Below are positions 26,536-34,714 of a stretch of 64,000 bases of DNA, one piece after another (the first letter of the stretch is position 1; each line of letters opens with the position of its first letter). A program made the position numbers and the translations under genes. This DNA comes from Prodigiosinella aquatilis (lineage in GTDB: Bacteria > Pseudomonadota > Gammaproteobacteria > Enterobacterales > Enterobacteriaceae). The notes beneath the pieces are model-generated. The model did not search any database. It had not been told where the DNA came from and saw only the letters and a program-made list of their open reading frames with translations. The stretch is taken from assembly GCA_030388725.1 (NCBI GenBank), contig CP128857.1, positions 4,588,001 to 4,652,000 on the forward strand. The letters run 5' to 3'.

Positions 26536-27567
26536 TTAAAACGTTAACTGTACTTTTGCTGCTTTTGTTTTATCTGATGCGAATAAAAGCGCCTTTTCCA
26601 ATTCGTCGTAACAAAACTCAGCGCTTAGCAATGGCAATGGATTAACAGTATTGTTATTTAACCACTCCACTGATGTATTAAATTCCTCTTTAAACCTGAA
26701 TGTTCCGGTCAACGTTATTTCTTTGGCAATAAGCATCATGATCGGGAAATCGGGCACCGCGCCACCCATACCCACCTGAACCACCGTTCCTTTCGCTCGG
26801 GTGACCTCTAAACAACGCGAGATCGATTGCGGATGACCAGACACCTCGAACGAAACATCAAAGTAACCTTTGTCTTTCAAATAGGGAGAGAAATCAGCCG
26901 ATACGGCATTAAGTACGGTTGTCGCCCCCATGGCACTCGCCATAGTCAGTGACCGCTCACTTACATCGGCGCAAACAATCTCTTTTGCCCCCATCGCTTT
27001 TGCTGCGGCAACCACCAGGCAGCCGATAGGGCCGACACCGGATATGAAAACTTTTTTCCCGTTAATATCACCAGACTGATTAACAGCATGGATTGCGACA
27101 GCCAATGGCTCGGCAAATGCCATAACCTGCTCACTGGCTTGATCATCAAAAGGAATACACTGACTTGTATCTACTATTTTATATTGCGTAAACCCACCAT
27201 CCACATGGGGGAAATACATAGCACTGCCAAAAAATCGCATATTGATACATTGATTTTCTTCATGCGACTTACAATATTCACAGTGACCACAAGGCTTACT
27301 TGGATTAATAGCGACTTTCTGGTTTTTAATAATCTTATCGCTATCACTCTCAACAACAACCCCGATAACTTCATGACCCAGTATCATCGGTTGTTTAACC
27401 TGATAGGTCCCGACCTTACCCTCATGATAATAATGCAGATCAGAACCACAGATCCCACCACGAGTAATTCTTACCAATGTCCCTATTCCCTGATAATTGA
27501 CTTCCTGCTGAATAACACTGACTTTATTTTTTCCCGACACAACGCAGGATTTTGTTTCATCGATCAT
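26536..27567 (-). CDS. idnD: L-idonate 5-dehydrogenase
   Basis: IdnD oxidises L-idonate to 5-ketogluconate. The 343-residue zinc-dependent medium-chain dehydrogenase has the catalytic zinc motif (RGGICGSDLHYY, GHEVIG), the structural zinc cysteines (KPCGHCEYCKSHEENQC) and a Rossmann motif ISGVGPIGCLV. It is the first gene of the operon; the operator cluster lies 84-158 bp upstream of its start. Confidence 0.93.
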   Translation of the reverse strand: MIDETKSCVVSGKNKVSVIQQEVNYQGIGTLVRITRGGICGSDLHYYHEGKVGTYQVKQPMILGHEVIGVVVESDSDKIIKNQKVAINPSKPCGHCEYCKSHEENQCINMRFFGSAMYFPHVDGGFTQYKIVDTSQCIPFDDQASEQVMAFAEPLAVAIHAVNQSGDINGKKVFISGVGPIGCLVVAAAKAMGAKEIVCADVSERSLTMASAMGATTVLNAVSADFSPYLKDKGYFDVSFEVSGHPQSISRCLEVTRAKGTVVQVGMGGAVPDFPIMMLIAKEITLTGTFRFKEEFNTSVEWLNNNTVNPLPLLSAEFCYDELEKALLFASDKTKAAKVQLTF

Positions 27568-27650
27568 TCTACACCTCGTTACTCATTAAGAGATGTCGCT
27601 ATAAAACAGGAACATTCCCCTTAAAAATTTGAAGTGTGTCACTATAATTC

Positions 27651-27725
27651 ATGTTACGTAACGTATGTTACGCATAACGTGAAGTCGTCACCCTGTTGTT
27701 ACAAAATCCATGTTACAAATAACGT
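27651..27725 (-). promoter_or_regulatory. Cluster of IdnR/GntR-type operators
   Basis: Two full sites are seen, ATGTTACGCATAACGT (27665-27680) and ATGTTACAAATAACGT (27710-27725). A contracted half-overlapping site ATGTTACGTAACGT lies at 27651-27664. They fit the ATGTTA-N4-TAACAT pattern of gluconate/idonate LacI-family operators. Centres of the two full sites are 45 bp apart, about four helical turns. Control by the adjacent IdnR is inferred. Confidence 0.7.
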
Positions 27726-28259
27726 GACTGAGAAAACATAAACGTTCTTATGGCGTGAATAAAAGAAACGACAGGTTAATCAGTATTGAGGAAAACCCGT
27801 GTATTTTGGAAATACCGATAATTTCAATTTAAGCACCTGACACCATGAAAGTATTAATATTAAAGTTTAATGAAATTAAATTTATAAGAAGTAAGGAGAT
27901 GAAAAATATTCGATCAATAATTACAGAGGTATGCCCACCAAAGGCCGTATTAAGCACGCTTATGAAAAAGCCGTGAGAAACGCTATCAGAGTTGATCACA
28001 TCACTGCGCGCCCTCAGCCACTATCAGTTTGATGCTGGCCCTGATGGTCAGGAATATAACAGAAGTACATCAATCCTGACACTTACCGATTCCGCCTCAA
28101 CCCTTTTATCTCTCCGCATCTGCTATCCTTCTCTGCATATCGAACGCTATTACACCAAACTCATTGACTAGGGTGACAAACGGAAATACACCCTATGTTT
28201 TGATAACCCGACTCATGGACTTATGCACTTAACGTTTTTACACCATAGGACTGATAATC
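27726..28259. other. AT-rich gene-free interval
   Basis: About 530 bp between the operators and the DJ-1-family gene. The only frame with a ribosome-like start (MPTKGRIKHAYEKAV, near 27932) stops after about 33 codons and is not recognised. It may be a decayed gene. I see no RNA or terminator that I can defend. Confidence 0.4.
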
Positions 28260-28937
28260 ATGAAAATTTTGATGATACTGACATCACACGATCAGTTGGG
28301 TAACACTGGGAAAAAAACCGGGTTCTGGCTGGAGGAATTCGCCGCCCCCTATTATGTTTTCAAAGATGCCGGAGCTTCACTGACACTTGCTTCACCAAAA
28401 GGGGGGCACCCACCGCTTGATCCGAAAAGTGATGCGCCCGATGCACAAACCGAATATACGGAACGTTTCAGACAAGACCCGGAAGCCCAACAGATGCTGG
28501 CCTCGACACAACGCTTGTCGGATGTACATGAAGCCGATTTCGACGCTGTATTTTATCCCGGTGGCCACGGTCCGCTATGGGATCTGGCACAAGATCCGTA
28601 TTCCATCGCCTTAATTGAAGCATTTGCCAGGGCTGGAAAACCGGTTGGCGCGGTTTGTCATGCCCCTGGAGTATTACGCCATGTGAAAAACAGTGATGGC
28701 GCCCCACTGGTTAAAGGCCGCAAAGTCACTGGTTTCACCAATAGTGAAGAAGAAGCCGTACAACTCATCAATGTCGTACCTTTTCTGGTAGAAGATGAAC
28801 TGAAACGGCAAGGTGGTATTTACGAAAAAATCGCCGACTGGCATCCACATGTAGTCACTGATGGACTGCTGGTCACCGGGCAAAATCCGGCCAGCTCTGC
28901 GCCAGTTGCCTCTGAAATGCTGAAACTGCTGGCTTAA
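28260..28937 (+). CDS. DJ-1/PfpI-family class I glutamine amidotransferase-like protein
   Basis: The 225-residue protein has the Hsp31/DJ-1 architecture: N-terminal strand KILMILTSHDQ, GFWLEEFAAPYYVF (with the conserved Glu near residue 26), YPGGHGPLWDLA, and the nucleophile elbow AVCHAPG with Cys133-His134. Related proteins act as glutathione-independent glyoxalases or as stress chaperones. The exact activity here cannot be told from sequence. It is followed 62 bp later by a broken oxidoreductase gene, a common pairing of aldehyde/quinone detoxification genes. Confidence 0.85.
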   Translation: MKILMILTSHDQLGNTGKKTGFWLEEFAAPYYVFKDAGASLTLASPKGGHPPLDPKSDAPDAQTEYTERFRQDPEAQQMLASTQRLSDVHEADFDAVFYPGGHGPLWDLAQDPYSIALIEAFARAGKPVGAVCHAPGVLRHVKNSDGAPLVKGRKVTGFTNSEEEAVQLINVVPFLVEDELKRQGGIYEKIADWHPHVVTDGLLVTGQNPASSAPVASEMLKLLA

Positions 28938-28999
28938 CCTTGTGCACGCTGACAAAGGCAGCACGGTTTTTCCGGCGCAAATATGATAAGGAAACCAGA

Positions 29000-29963
29000 A
29001 TGCGCAGTGTCACCCACGCTTCATTTGGCAATCCGGCCGAAGTCCTTACTCTGACCGAAGTACCTCAACCCCAACCAGGTCCTGAACAAATCCTTGTTCG
29101 CATGACCTATTCTCCCATTCATAACCACGATCTTTGGACAATAAGGGGAATGTACGGCCATAAACCGGTGTTACCCGAAATCGGTGGTAGTGATCGAGGC
29201 TCTCGGTAGTAACGTGCAGCACCTGAAAATCGGTCAGCGCGTGGTAACCGCTGGCGTACATGGCACCTGGGCGGAATATTTTCTGACCACAGCTACAACG
29301 GCGGTACCATTACCGGATGAGATTAATGACAAGGTTGGTTGCCAACTGATTGCTATGCCGATAAGCGCATTAATGCTGCTGGAATACCTTGATATCAAAC
29401 CCGGGCAATGGATGATTCAGAACGCCGCCAACGGCACAGTTGGGAAAACCGTAGCCATGCTGGCTAAATCACGGGGAATTCATGTCATTAATCTGGTTCG
29501 TCGTCATGGAACCATCAAAGAGATGGCCGCACTAGGATTGAGAAATACGATTTCGACCGATCATCCCGACTGGCAAGAACAGATTGCTGCCCTGTTGGAC
29601 GGAAAACCACTGGTACGTGCAGTTGACTCTGTAGGCGGTAAAAGCAGTGGCGATTTGTTACATCTGCTAAGTGAAGGAGGAATGCTGGTTTCGTTTGGTG
29701 CCATGAGCGGTCAACCTATGCAAGTCAGTTCCGGTGACATGATTTTCAAGCAGGTGACAATGAAGGGATTTTGGGCCAGTAAAGTAGCCAGCACAGCGTC
29801 AGCCCAAGATAAGCAGCGAATGATCGGAGAATTGATACATCTGGCTGCCAGCGGTGATCTGATACTGCCGGTAGACTCGCTATTCGATCTTTCCGACGCG
29901 GCTCAGGCGGTAACGGCCAGCGAACGGCCTGGGCGTCAGGGCAAAATACTGTTACGCGGTTAA
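29000..29963 (+). pseudogene. Zinc-type quinone oxidoreductase/alcohol dehydrogenase, frameshifted
   Basis: The N-terminal part (from ATG 29000: MRSVTHASFGNPAEVLTLTE ... LPEIGGSD) runs in one frame and stops at 29207-29209. The remainder (VVIEALGSNVQHLKIGQRV ... GRQGKILLRG) continues in another frame to 29963. In this medium-chain dehydrogenase family the junction normally reads GGSEAVGxxEALG; the EAVG portion is missing. The data fit a deletion of about 14 nt near 29192. The cofactor region (AANGTVGKTVAMLAK) is intact. A downstream GTG could only yield an enzyme lacking its substrate-binding N-terminus, so the gene is probably inactive. Sequencing error cannot be excluded. Confidence 0.8.
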
Positions 29964-30070
29964 TGGCTTTTCCTGACACAAAAAACGCTTGCCGATAAAC
30001 GGTAAGCGTTAAATAAAATCAGATTGATAAAACCAGAGCAAATATAGAAGATGGAATGGGGGTCTACATG
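29856..30070 (+). repeat. Direct repeat copy 1 (3' end of the oxidoreductase and its downstream region)
   Basis: This segment covers the last codons of the broken oxidoreductase, its stop, the hairpin at 29984-30010 and a tail reading GCAAATATAGAAGATGGAAT. A diverged second copy lies at 33107-33430 in the same orientation. The two bracket the three-gene cassette at 30186-32940. Confidence 0.75.
29980..30010 (-). terminator. Intrinsic terminator of the HAD-diiron/HAM1/YgjV cassette
   Basis: Read on the minus strand, the stem AACGCTTACCG / CGGCAAGCGTT (one G-U) with a 5-nt loop is followed by six T residues. It lies about 175 bp beyond the last cassette gene and faces the oxidoreductase pseudogene. 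Confidence 0.7.
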
Positions 30071-30185
30071 CTGGATTACACACATGTAACGTGAAATACA
30101 ACAGGCATGCAATTAATTTTAATTATATTATTATTTACTATAGCTTGGACAACTGCCCATTTTACCGAGATCTAAAAGCACCTAA

Positions 30186-30428
30186 TTATAAAGCATTTAT
30201 CCTGATTCTTCTTTTGCTTTTATAAATCAGATACAGTTGATATCCATTAATTATTACTATAAGACCATCGAGAACGGCAACTGGATATGCTCGTATTGTT
30301 AATGCATATAATGTTATTATTGTGGCACCTATCATGTTTAGTAGTCTTAACCGTAGAATACTCTTGCAGATAAATGATAGCGCAACGACTACCGTCCCTA
30401 TGTAACCAAACACATCAAGAAACGACAT
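30186..30428 (-). CDS. Small YgjV-like membrane protein
   Basis: An 80-residue protein with three hydrophobic segments (FGYIGTVVVALSFI, LLNMIGATIITLYALTI, VAVLDGLIVIINGYQLYLIY) and a basic C-terminus KSKRRIRINAL. The pattern GYIG...LR.LN.IGA....YA resembles YgjV-family inner-membrane proteins of unknown function. It starts 3 bp after the stop of the RdgB-like gene and is the last gene of a three-gene minus-strand cassette. The role is unknown; membrane export or anchoring of the cassette product is only a guess. Confidence 0.65.
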   Translation of the reverse strand: MSFLDVFGYIGTVVVALSFICKSILRLRLLNMIGATIITLYALTIRAYPVAVLDGLIVIINGYQLYLIYKSKRRIRINAL

Positions 30429-30431
30429 TAT

Positions 30432-31034
30432 CTACGCTCCCAAAAAGTTGAAAAATTCAAATAACGCTTTTGCTCTATGAGAAACGTTATTTTTAACTTC
30501 ATTATCTAATTCTGCTGCTGTGCATCTGAAACCATTTGGGATGAACATAGGGTCATAGCCAAAGCCGGAGTGTCCTCTTAAATCGGTTGTGATCACACCA
30601 TCCCAGATTGCTTCAAATTTGAAATAAGATGCTACATCTGGTTTATAAATAAGTAAACAACGGTATCGCGCCGGGGTAGAAGAAACAGAATTCGATGTCA
30701 TAAATTCACAAAGTTTACTCCTGTTTTCCCCATCGTTAGCAGAAATACCAGCGAATCGTGCAGAATAAACACCCGGGATATTGTTAAAATCAATGAGTTC
30801 AAGACCCGAATCATCAGAAAGCACGGGGCTATGGTAGAAAGCATAAACGGTTTCAGCTTTTATCAATGCATTGTCTAGATAATTATCGCCAGTCTCATGA
30901 ATATCACCGATATCATTAGCGATAGGTTTGATCTCAAAATTAACACTTGCACAAGCGAGTTTTGCAATAGATGAGAACTCCTTCAACTTCCCACTATTCT
31001 GAGTTGCCAATATAATCCGCATATTATTATCCAT
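30432..31034 (-). CDS. RdgB/HAM1-family nucleoside triphosphate pyrophosphatase
   Basis: The ITPase/HAM1 family hydrolyses non-canonical or modified NTPs to NMP and pyrophosphate. The 200-residue product has the family signatures ILATQNSGKLKEF (residues about 7-19), ETGDNYLDNALIKA, DDSGLEL, PGVYSARFAG and GFGYDPMFIPNG. The second ATG at 31022 (MRIILATQN) may be the real start; the first is at 31034. It overlaps the upstream HAD-diiron gene by 8 bp. It is clearly diverged from housekeeping RdgB and AT-rich, so it is probably an acquired paralogue serving a pathway with an unusual nucleotide. Confidence 0.82.
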   Translation of the reverse strand: MDNNMRIILATQNSGKLKEFSSIAKLACASVNFEIKPIANDIGDIHETGDNYLDNALIKAETVYAFYHSPVLSDDSGLELIDFNNIPGVYSARFAGISANDGENRSKLCEFMTSNSVSSTPARYRCLLIYKPDVASYFKFEAIWDGVITTDLRGHSGFGYDPMFIPNGFRCTAAELDNEVKNNVSHRAKALFEFFNFLGA

Positions 31035-32940
31035 TTAACCGTCCAAATGTAGACTCACGTTCTAAAAGCTGAATAATTTCATCACGTTTGAATTCACATA
31101 GCTCGCATACATACTCATTAACCGGAAATTTTACTGGCCCTTCGTCAGTTTCATCGAACTGTTTTCTTTTATTTAATGCCTTTTCTTTAACCTTTTCATA
31201 GTCATCACAATATTGATCGATCCAATATGTTCCCAAACGAGTATGGTTTATTTCATCACTGACAATAGACGTATAAATTTCTGTTACATCACTATCATTG
31301 CAAGTCAATACTTGCATAATAGCGGCATCGATACCTATCCATTCACCCATTTTCTGGTGGATATAAAGGCGTGTAGGGAGGTCTTCTCCTCTCGCCATCT
31401 GCCAAAATCTAAAATGAGAATTTAATGCGGGCCCACCTCCTCCGTGTTTTTCATACTCTTCTCGTAATATAATTGCATGATAAACTTCGTCTTCTATTTG
31501 CCGACTGAGATCATGAATAAATGGAGTATTAGACCAGTCAAATTCAAAATCATTAAGAATCGCACAACAACACTCTACGGTTGGAACTTCCAGATTAATA
31601 TAATTAGAATACATCATTCGCATTTTTTTCGTTATGGAATGCGAAACCTCACCTTCATATTCTCGAACCGGTAAAGATGGAGAAATAAAACATTCATGAT
31701 AGATATTAACAATTTCAGTTGAATCATCATTTTGAATGTTTATTTCAGAAAGAAGAGTGTTTGTCATAGTGAGTATTTTTTCTATAATCAAGGCTGAATT
31801 ATTTAATCTCTCATTGATTCTTTTATATCTAACCTCATTGTGTAAGGAAGAAGAAAACTCAAGATTGTTTTTAATTCTCAACAATTCTTTATTGAGTGCT
31901 ACAATCATTGATTCCTTCATCTTATATAATGAATAACTCTTCTTTCCTCCACCATCTTCCTTTGGAGAGGTAATGCCTCTTTTTTTATGAAAAATACTTC
32001 TTTCCAAAGCAATACTATACAATTCATACAATGAATATCCAATCCAGGATGATATTTTTGCAATTTGTAGTTTCAACAGAATATCAGGTTCACAAGGTAC
32101 CCAACTACTGATGGTTTTCTGTAAACGGATTAAATCATCGATACTTTCAATTGCTATTTGTTGTTTATTTACATAATGCTTATTAATCCCTCGATCAAAT
32201 GTATCAGAGACTTCATTTAAAATTGTTGGGATATATTCAGTCCGACAGTAAAATGTCGCTTTCGGATAGTCAGACATAGCACCGACGAAAACAGAAACCC
32301 GGGCATTATCCAACATAGCAAAATCATTTTCATCATTCCCAAAAACAATCGCCTCTTCAAAACTCACACCCAGTTTAGACAAAGATAAGTACTTATTCTC
32401 CACTTGAGGTGTAATATCAAAAATGTTTTCATTCCTATGATGATGAATATTAAAATTAAAATTTTCGTTATAGAAGAATGTGTTTATTTTCTCTCTTGAG
32501 CATCCATCCAAAACTAATATTTTAGTGATACCACTATCAAAAATAGATTCTTCACTCGTTTCATCCTCTGATAGTGATCTTATATATGCATGGAAGTCAT
32601 GGCTTATGTCTGATACTGAAAATTTCCAGTTGCCGTCCAAGACATAAGGGATCTTATTTGCCTTGAGGAAACTAACTATTCTCTTTGCTTTTTCATCGGC
32701 AAAAGTATGTGAAAAGATAAACGCGTTTTTCTCCCATGCCATACCTCCATTGCATCCAACCATCAGGCAATTTCGGAGATTTTCTGGTATCAGCGGCAAC
32801 ATATCCCTGATTGGCCTTGCAGAAGCGAATATCACAGTATACTTATCAGCTAATGATGAAATTTTGTTAGCAATAACATCATGTATAACTTTGCCGTTTG
32901 TAACTATAGTCCCATCTAAATCAAAGATATAAGTTCTCAC
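31027..32940 (-). CDS. Fusion of a HAD phosphatase and a diiron ferritin-like domain
   Basis: This 637-residue protein is not one I recognise as a whole. Residues 1-245 form a Cof-type HAD hydrolase: motif I FDLDGTI (Asp7, Asp9), motif II FASAR and motif IV VFGNDENDFAML (Asp203). Residues about 250-430 are helical, with Lys/Glu-rich coiled-coil character. Residues about 430-590 carry a ferritin-like diiron ligand set: Glu456, Glu485-x-x-His488, Glu533, Glu563-x-x-His566, the E...ExxH...E...ExxH order of MiaE/DUF455-like oxygenases. The C-terminus has a CELC pair. It leads an operon with a HAM1-type pyrophosphatase and a YgjV-like protein. Base composition is visibly AT-richer than core genes. 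Phosphatase plus oxidative chemistry on a nucleotide-derived substrate is an inference. Confidence 0.75.
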   Translation of the reverse strand: MRTYIFDLDGTIVTNGKVIHDVIANKISSLADKYTVIFASARPIRDMLPLIPENLRNCLMVGCNGGMAWEKNAFIFSHTFADEKAKRIVSFLKANKIPYVLDGNWKFSVSDISHDFHAYIRSLSEDETSEESIFDSGITKILVLDGCSREKINTFFYNENFNFNIHHHRNENIFDITPQVENKYLSLSKLGVSFEEAIVFGNDENDFAMLDNARVSVFVGAMSDYPKATFYCRTEYIPTILNEVSDTFDRGINKHYVNKQQIAIESIDDLIRLQKTISSWVPCEPDILLKLQIAKISSWIGYSLYELYSIALERSIFHKKRGITSPKEDGGGKKSYSLYKMKESMIVALNKELLRIKNNLEFSSSLHNEVRYKRINERLNNSALIIEKILTMTNTLLSEINIQNDDSTEIVNIYHECFISPSLPVREYEGEVSHSITKKMRMMYSNYINLEVPTVECCCAILNDFEFDWSNTPFIHDLSRQIEDEVYHAIILREEYEKHGGGGPALNSHFRFWQMARGEDLPTRLYIHQKMGEWIGIDAAIMQVLTCNDSDVTEIYTSIVSDEINHTRLGTYWIDQYCDDYEKVKEKALNKRKQFDETDEGPVKFPVNEYVCELCEFKRDEIIQLLERESTFGRLNG

Positions 32941-33106
32941 GCGTACCTTTCTCTTCTCGTTATATATTAAAATATATAACGTATTTTAACATGAGCTTCA
33001 CAAATACGAAAGGGGATAAATTGCCTCTGATTTAACTTGGTGAAATGCCCGTTCTACCGTTTTACTACGGTAAGTCGCATAACGTGGTACAAGCTTCATC
33101 AGCGTT

Positions 33107-33430
33107 GATCTGATATTACGCTATTCGATCTTTCTGATACGGTTCAAGCGACGGCCAGTGAACAGCGGCTGAGCTGCCAGGGCAAAATACGGCTACGCGG
33201 TTAATGGCTTTCCCTGACACGAAAAAAAACGCTTGCCGATAAACGACAAGCGTTAAATAAAATCAGGTCTATAAGACAATTTGTGGTGCCTCACTCAACG
33301 TTATGTCCAAAAAATCCAATGAAGATATCTTTCATATAGTGTTGGACGATAAGCACCGTAAACGGCTCTGCGTCATTCCCAGGTTTATGAAGCCGAAGCA
33401 AACATAGAAGGCGGAATGAGCATCTACGCG
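33107..33430 (+). repeat. Direct repeat copy 2, degenerate oxidoreductase 3' remnant
   Basis: Starting at GATCTGATATTACG, the sequence follows copy 1 with substitutions and small gaps through the stop codon context GGTTAATGGCTTTCC and the same hairpin. It then has about 115 bp of unrelated sequence (33271-33386) before rejoining copy 1 at GCAAACATAGAAGGCGGAAT. The coding frame is destroyed. It is a fossil of a second oxidoreductase gene or an old duplication. Confidence 0.7.
33222..33254 (-). terminator. Second copy of the hairpin terminator
   Basis: On the minus strand the stem AACGCTTGTCG / CGGCAAGCGTT is followed by eight T residues. It is the counterpart of the terminator at 29980-30010 and lies upstream of the HAD-diiron gene, so it would insulate the cassette from minus-strand transcription entering from the otsBA side. 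Confidence 0.6.
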
Positions 33431-33489
33431 TTAAATTAAGCACATATTATGCCAAAATTTCAAAAAATAGTCGAACGAAAGGAGTAATC

Positions 33490-33747
33490 TTGAATTATCG
33501 GTTGATAAATAAAGAATTTTTTATTACATCACTATTTACTGTTCAACCTACCCACCTTAGGGATGAACGGGAGATCACCCGATATGTCGCAGATAAAAGA
33601 CACTTTAATTCAAAAATAAATTATTTATTATATTTCAATGAATTATCCGTCTCCTTTTTGAGACGTGTAAACAGTAAGTTGTCGCCAGAAAACTACACCC
33701 AGCGGTTCTTACGCACCGCTTGTGGTATCATTTTTCTACTATTCTAA
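33490..33747 (+). CDS. Hypothetical 85-residue protein with TTG start
   Basis: A TTG codon is preceded by a strong AAAGGAG ribosome site at proper spacing and opens an 85-codon frame (MNYRLINKEFFITSLF ...). The product has no recognised motif and no clear transmembrane helix apart from the C-terminal GIIFLLF. It sits in otherwise non-coding DNA between the repeat and otsB. It may be a small gene or chance; base composition is AT-rich like the cassette. Confidence 0.25.
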   Translation: MNYRLINKEFFITSLFTVQPTHLRDEREITRYVADKRHFNSKINYLLYFNELSVSFLRRVNSKLSPENYTQRFLRTACGIIFLLF

Positions 33748-33824
33748 CGGTCAGGATCTCACCCACACCCGCCCTGGCCTGACGTTACAGCGGCCGGCTT
33801 CGTATCGCATAACCTGGCTCAAGG

Positions 33825-33835
33825 TCTATACTTAA
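33825..33835 (+). promoter_or_regulatory. Sigma-S-type -10 element upstream of otsBA
   Basis: TCTATACTTAA matches the extended sigma-S -10 consensus (KCTAYACTTAA) exactly. It lies about 110 bp before the otsB ATG. otsBA is sigma-S-dependent in E. coli, so stationary-phase and osmotic induction are expected here. Confidence 0.65.
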
Positions 33836-33943
33836 CACAGTAATGATTAGTCACCAGGAGAAATAAGAATATATGGGGCTGACGGCAATTCGGCGCGCCC
33901 ATGTTTAACGCATTGAAAAATATCATGAAGGAGGAACGGGAAC

Positions 33944-34714
33944 ATGACTGACGACATGCCAGTTAGCCCACTACATCAAGATAATTACGCTTTTTTCTTT
34001 GATTTGGATGGTACCCTGGCGGAGATAAAACCCACACCAGAGCAGGTTGTCATTCCCTCTTCGGTTCTCCACACGCTACATGCCCTCTCTGAATACAGTA
34101 ATGGTGCTCTGGCCCTGGTATCAGGCCGCGCTGTGTCAGAACTGGATAATCTGCTTGCACCTCTGACGTTACCGCTGGCAGGAGTGCACGGTGCAGAGCG
34201 ACGTGACAGTCTGGGCCAGGTACATCGAATTACCCTACCGACAGGAATGCTACAGGTCCTAAAGGAGCGACTCACTATAGCGATGTCCGCTTTCCCTGGC
34301 AGTAAGCTGGAAAGCAAAGGTATCGCGTTTGCATTGCACTATCGCCAGGTTCCTGAATACCAACAGGACATTCTGATACTGGCGGAATCTCTCTGCCACG
34401 CCTATCCGCAACTGATGTTGCAACCTGGGAAATGCGTGGTGGAACTCAAGCCACATGGGGTAGATAAAGGTACGGCCATTGGTGCCTTCATGCAGGAACA
34501 CCCTTTTTCTGGCCGTATCCCGGTATTTATTGGTGATGATCTGACAGATGAAGCCGGTTTCTACCAGGTCAACATGCTGAACGGTCTATCCATCAAAGTA
34601 GGACCGGGAGAAACTGCAGCACATTTTCGGCTCAATAATGTTGCAGCAGTACACCATTGGCTCAAACAACAACACCGATGCACAAACAATATCGGTAAGG
34701 AGAAAGGATTATGA
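33944..34714 (+). CDS. otsB: Trehalose-6-phosphate phosphatase
   Basis: OtsB removes phosphate from trehalose-6-phosphate. The 256-residue HAD protein (E. coli 266) shows motif I FFFDLDGTLAEIKP (residues about 17-30), motif II LVSGRAVSELD, GVHGAERRD, KPHGVDKGTA and motif IV PVFIGDDLTDEAGF. A GGAGG ribosome site precedes the ATG. It overlaps otsA by 4 bp (ATGA), the conserved otsBA arrangement for osmoprotectant synthesis. Confidence 0.95.
   Translation: MTDDMPVSPLHQDNYAFFFDLDGTLAEIKPTPEQVVIPSSVLHTLHALSEYSNGALALVSGRAVSELDNLLAPLTLPLAGVHGAERRDSLGQVHRITLPTGMLQVLKERLTIAMSAFPGSKLESKGIAFALHYRQVPEYQQDILILAESLCHAYPQLMLQPGKCVVELKPHGVDKGTAIGAFMQEHPFSGRIPVFIGDDLTDEAGFYQVNMLNGLSIKVGPGETAAHFRLNNVAAVHHWLKQQHRCTNNIGKEKGL

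Noticed and set aside
27679..27691. GTGA-N5-TCAC as a CRP site in the idn promoter region
   Set aside because: CRP needs a 6-bp spacer; here it is 5, and the left half overlaps the IdnR-type operator.
27928..28035. Short frame MPTKGRIKHAYEKAV as a gene
   Set aside because: It stops after about 33 codons and matches nothing I recognise; at most a decayed remnant.
31736..31936. Plus-strand frames inside the HAD-diiron gene
   Set aside because: They are antisense to a gene with clear catalytic motifs and have no ribosome sites.
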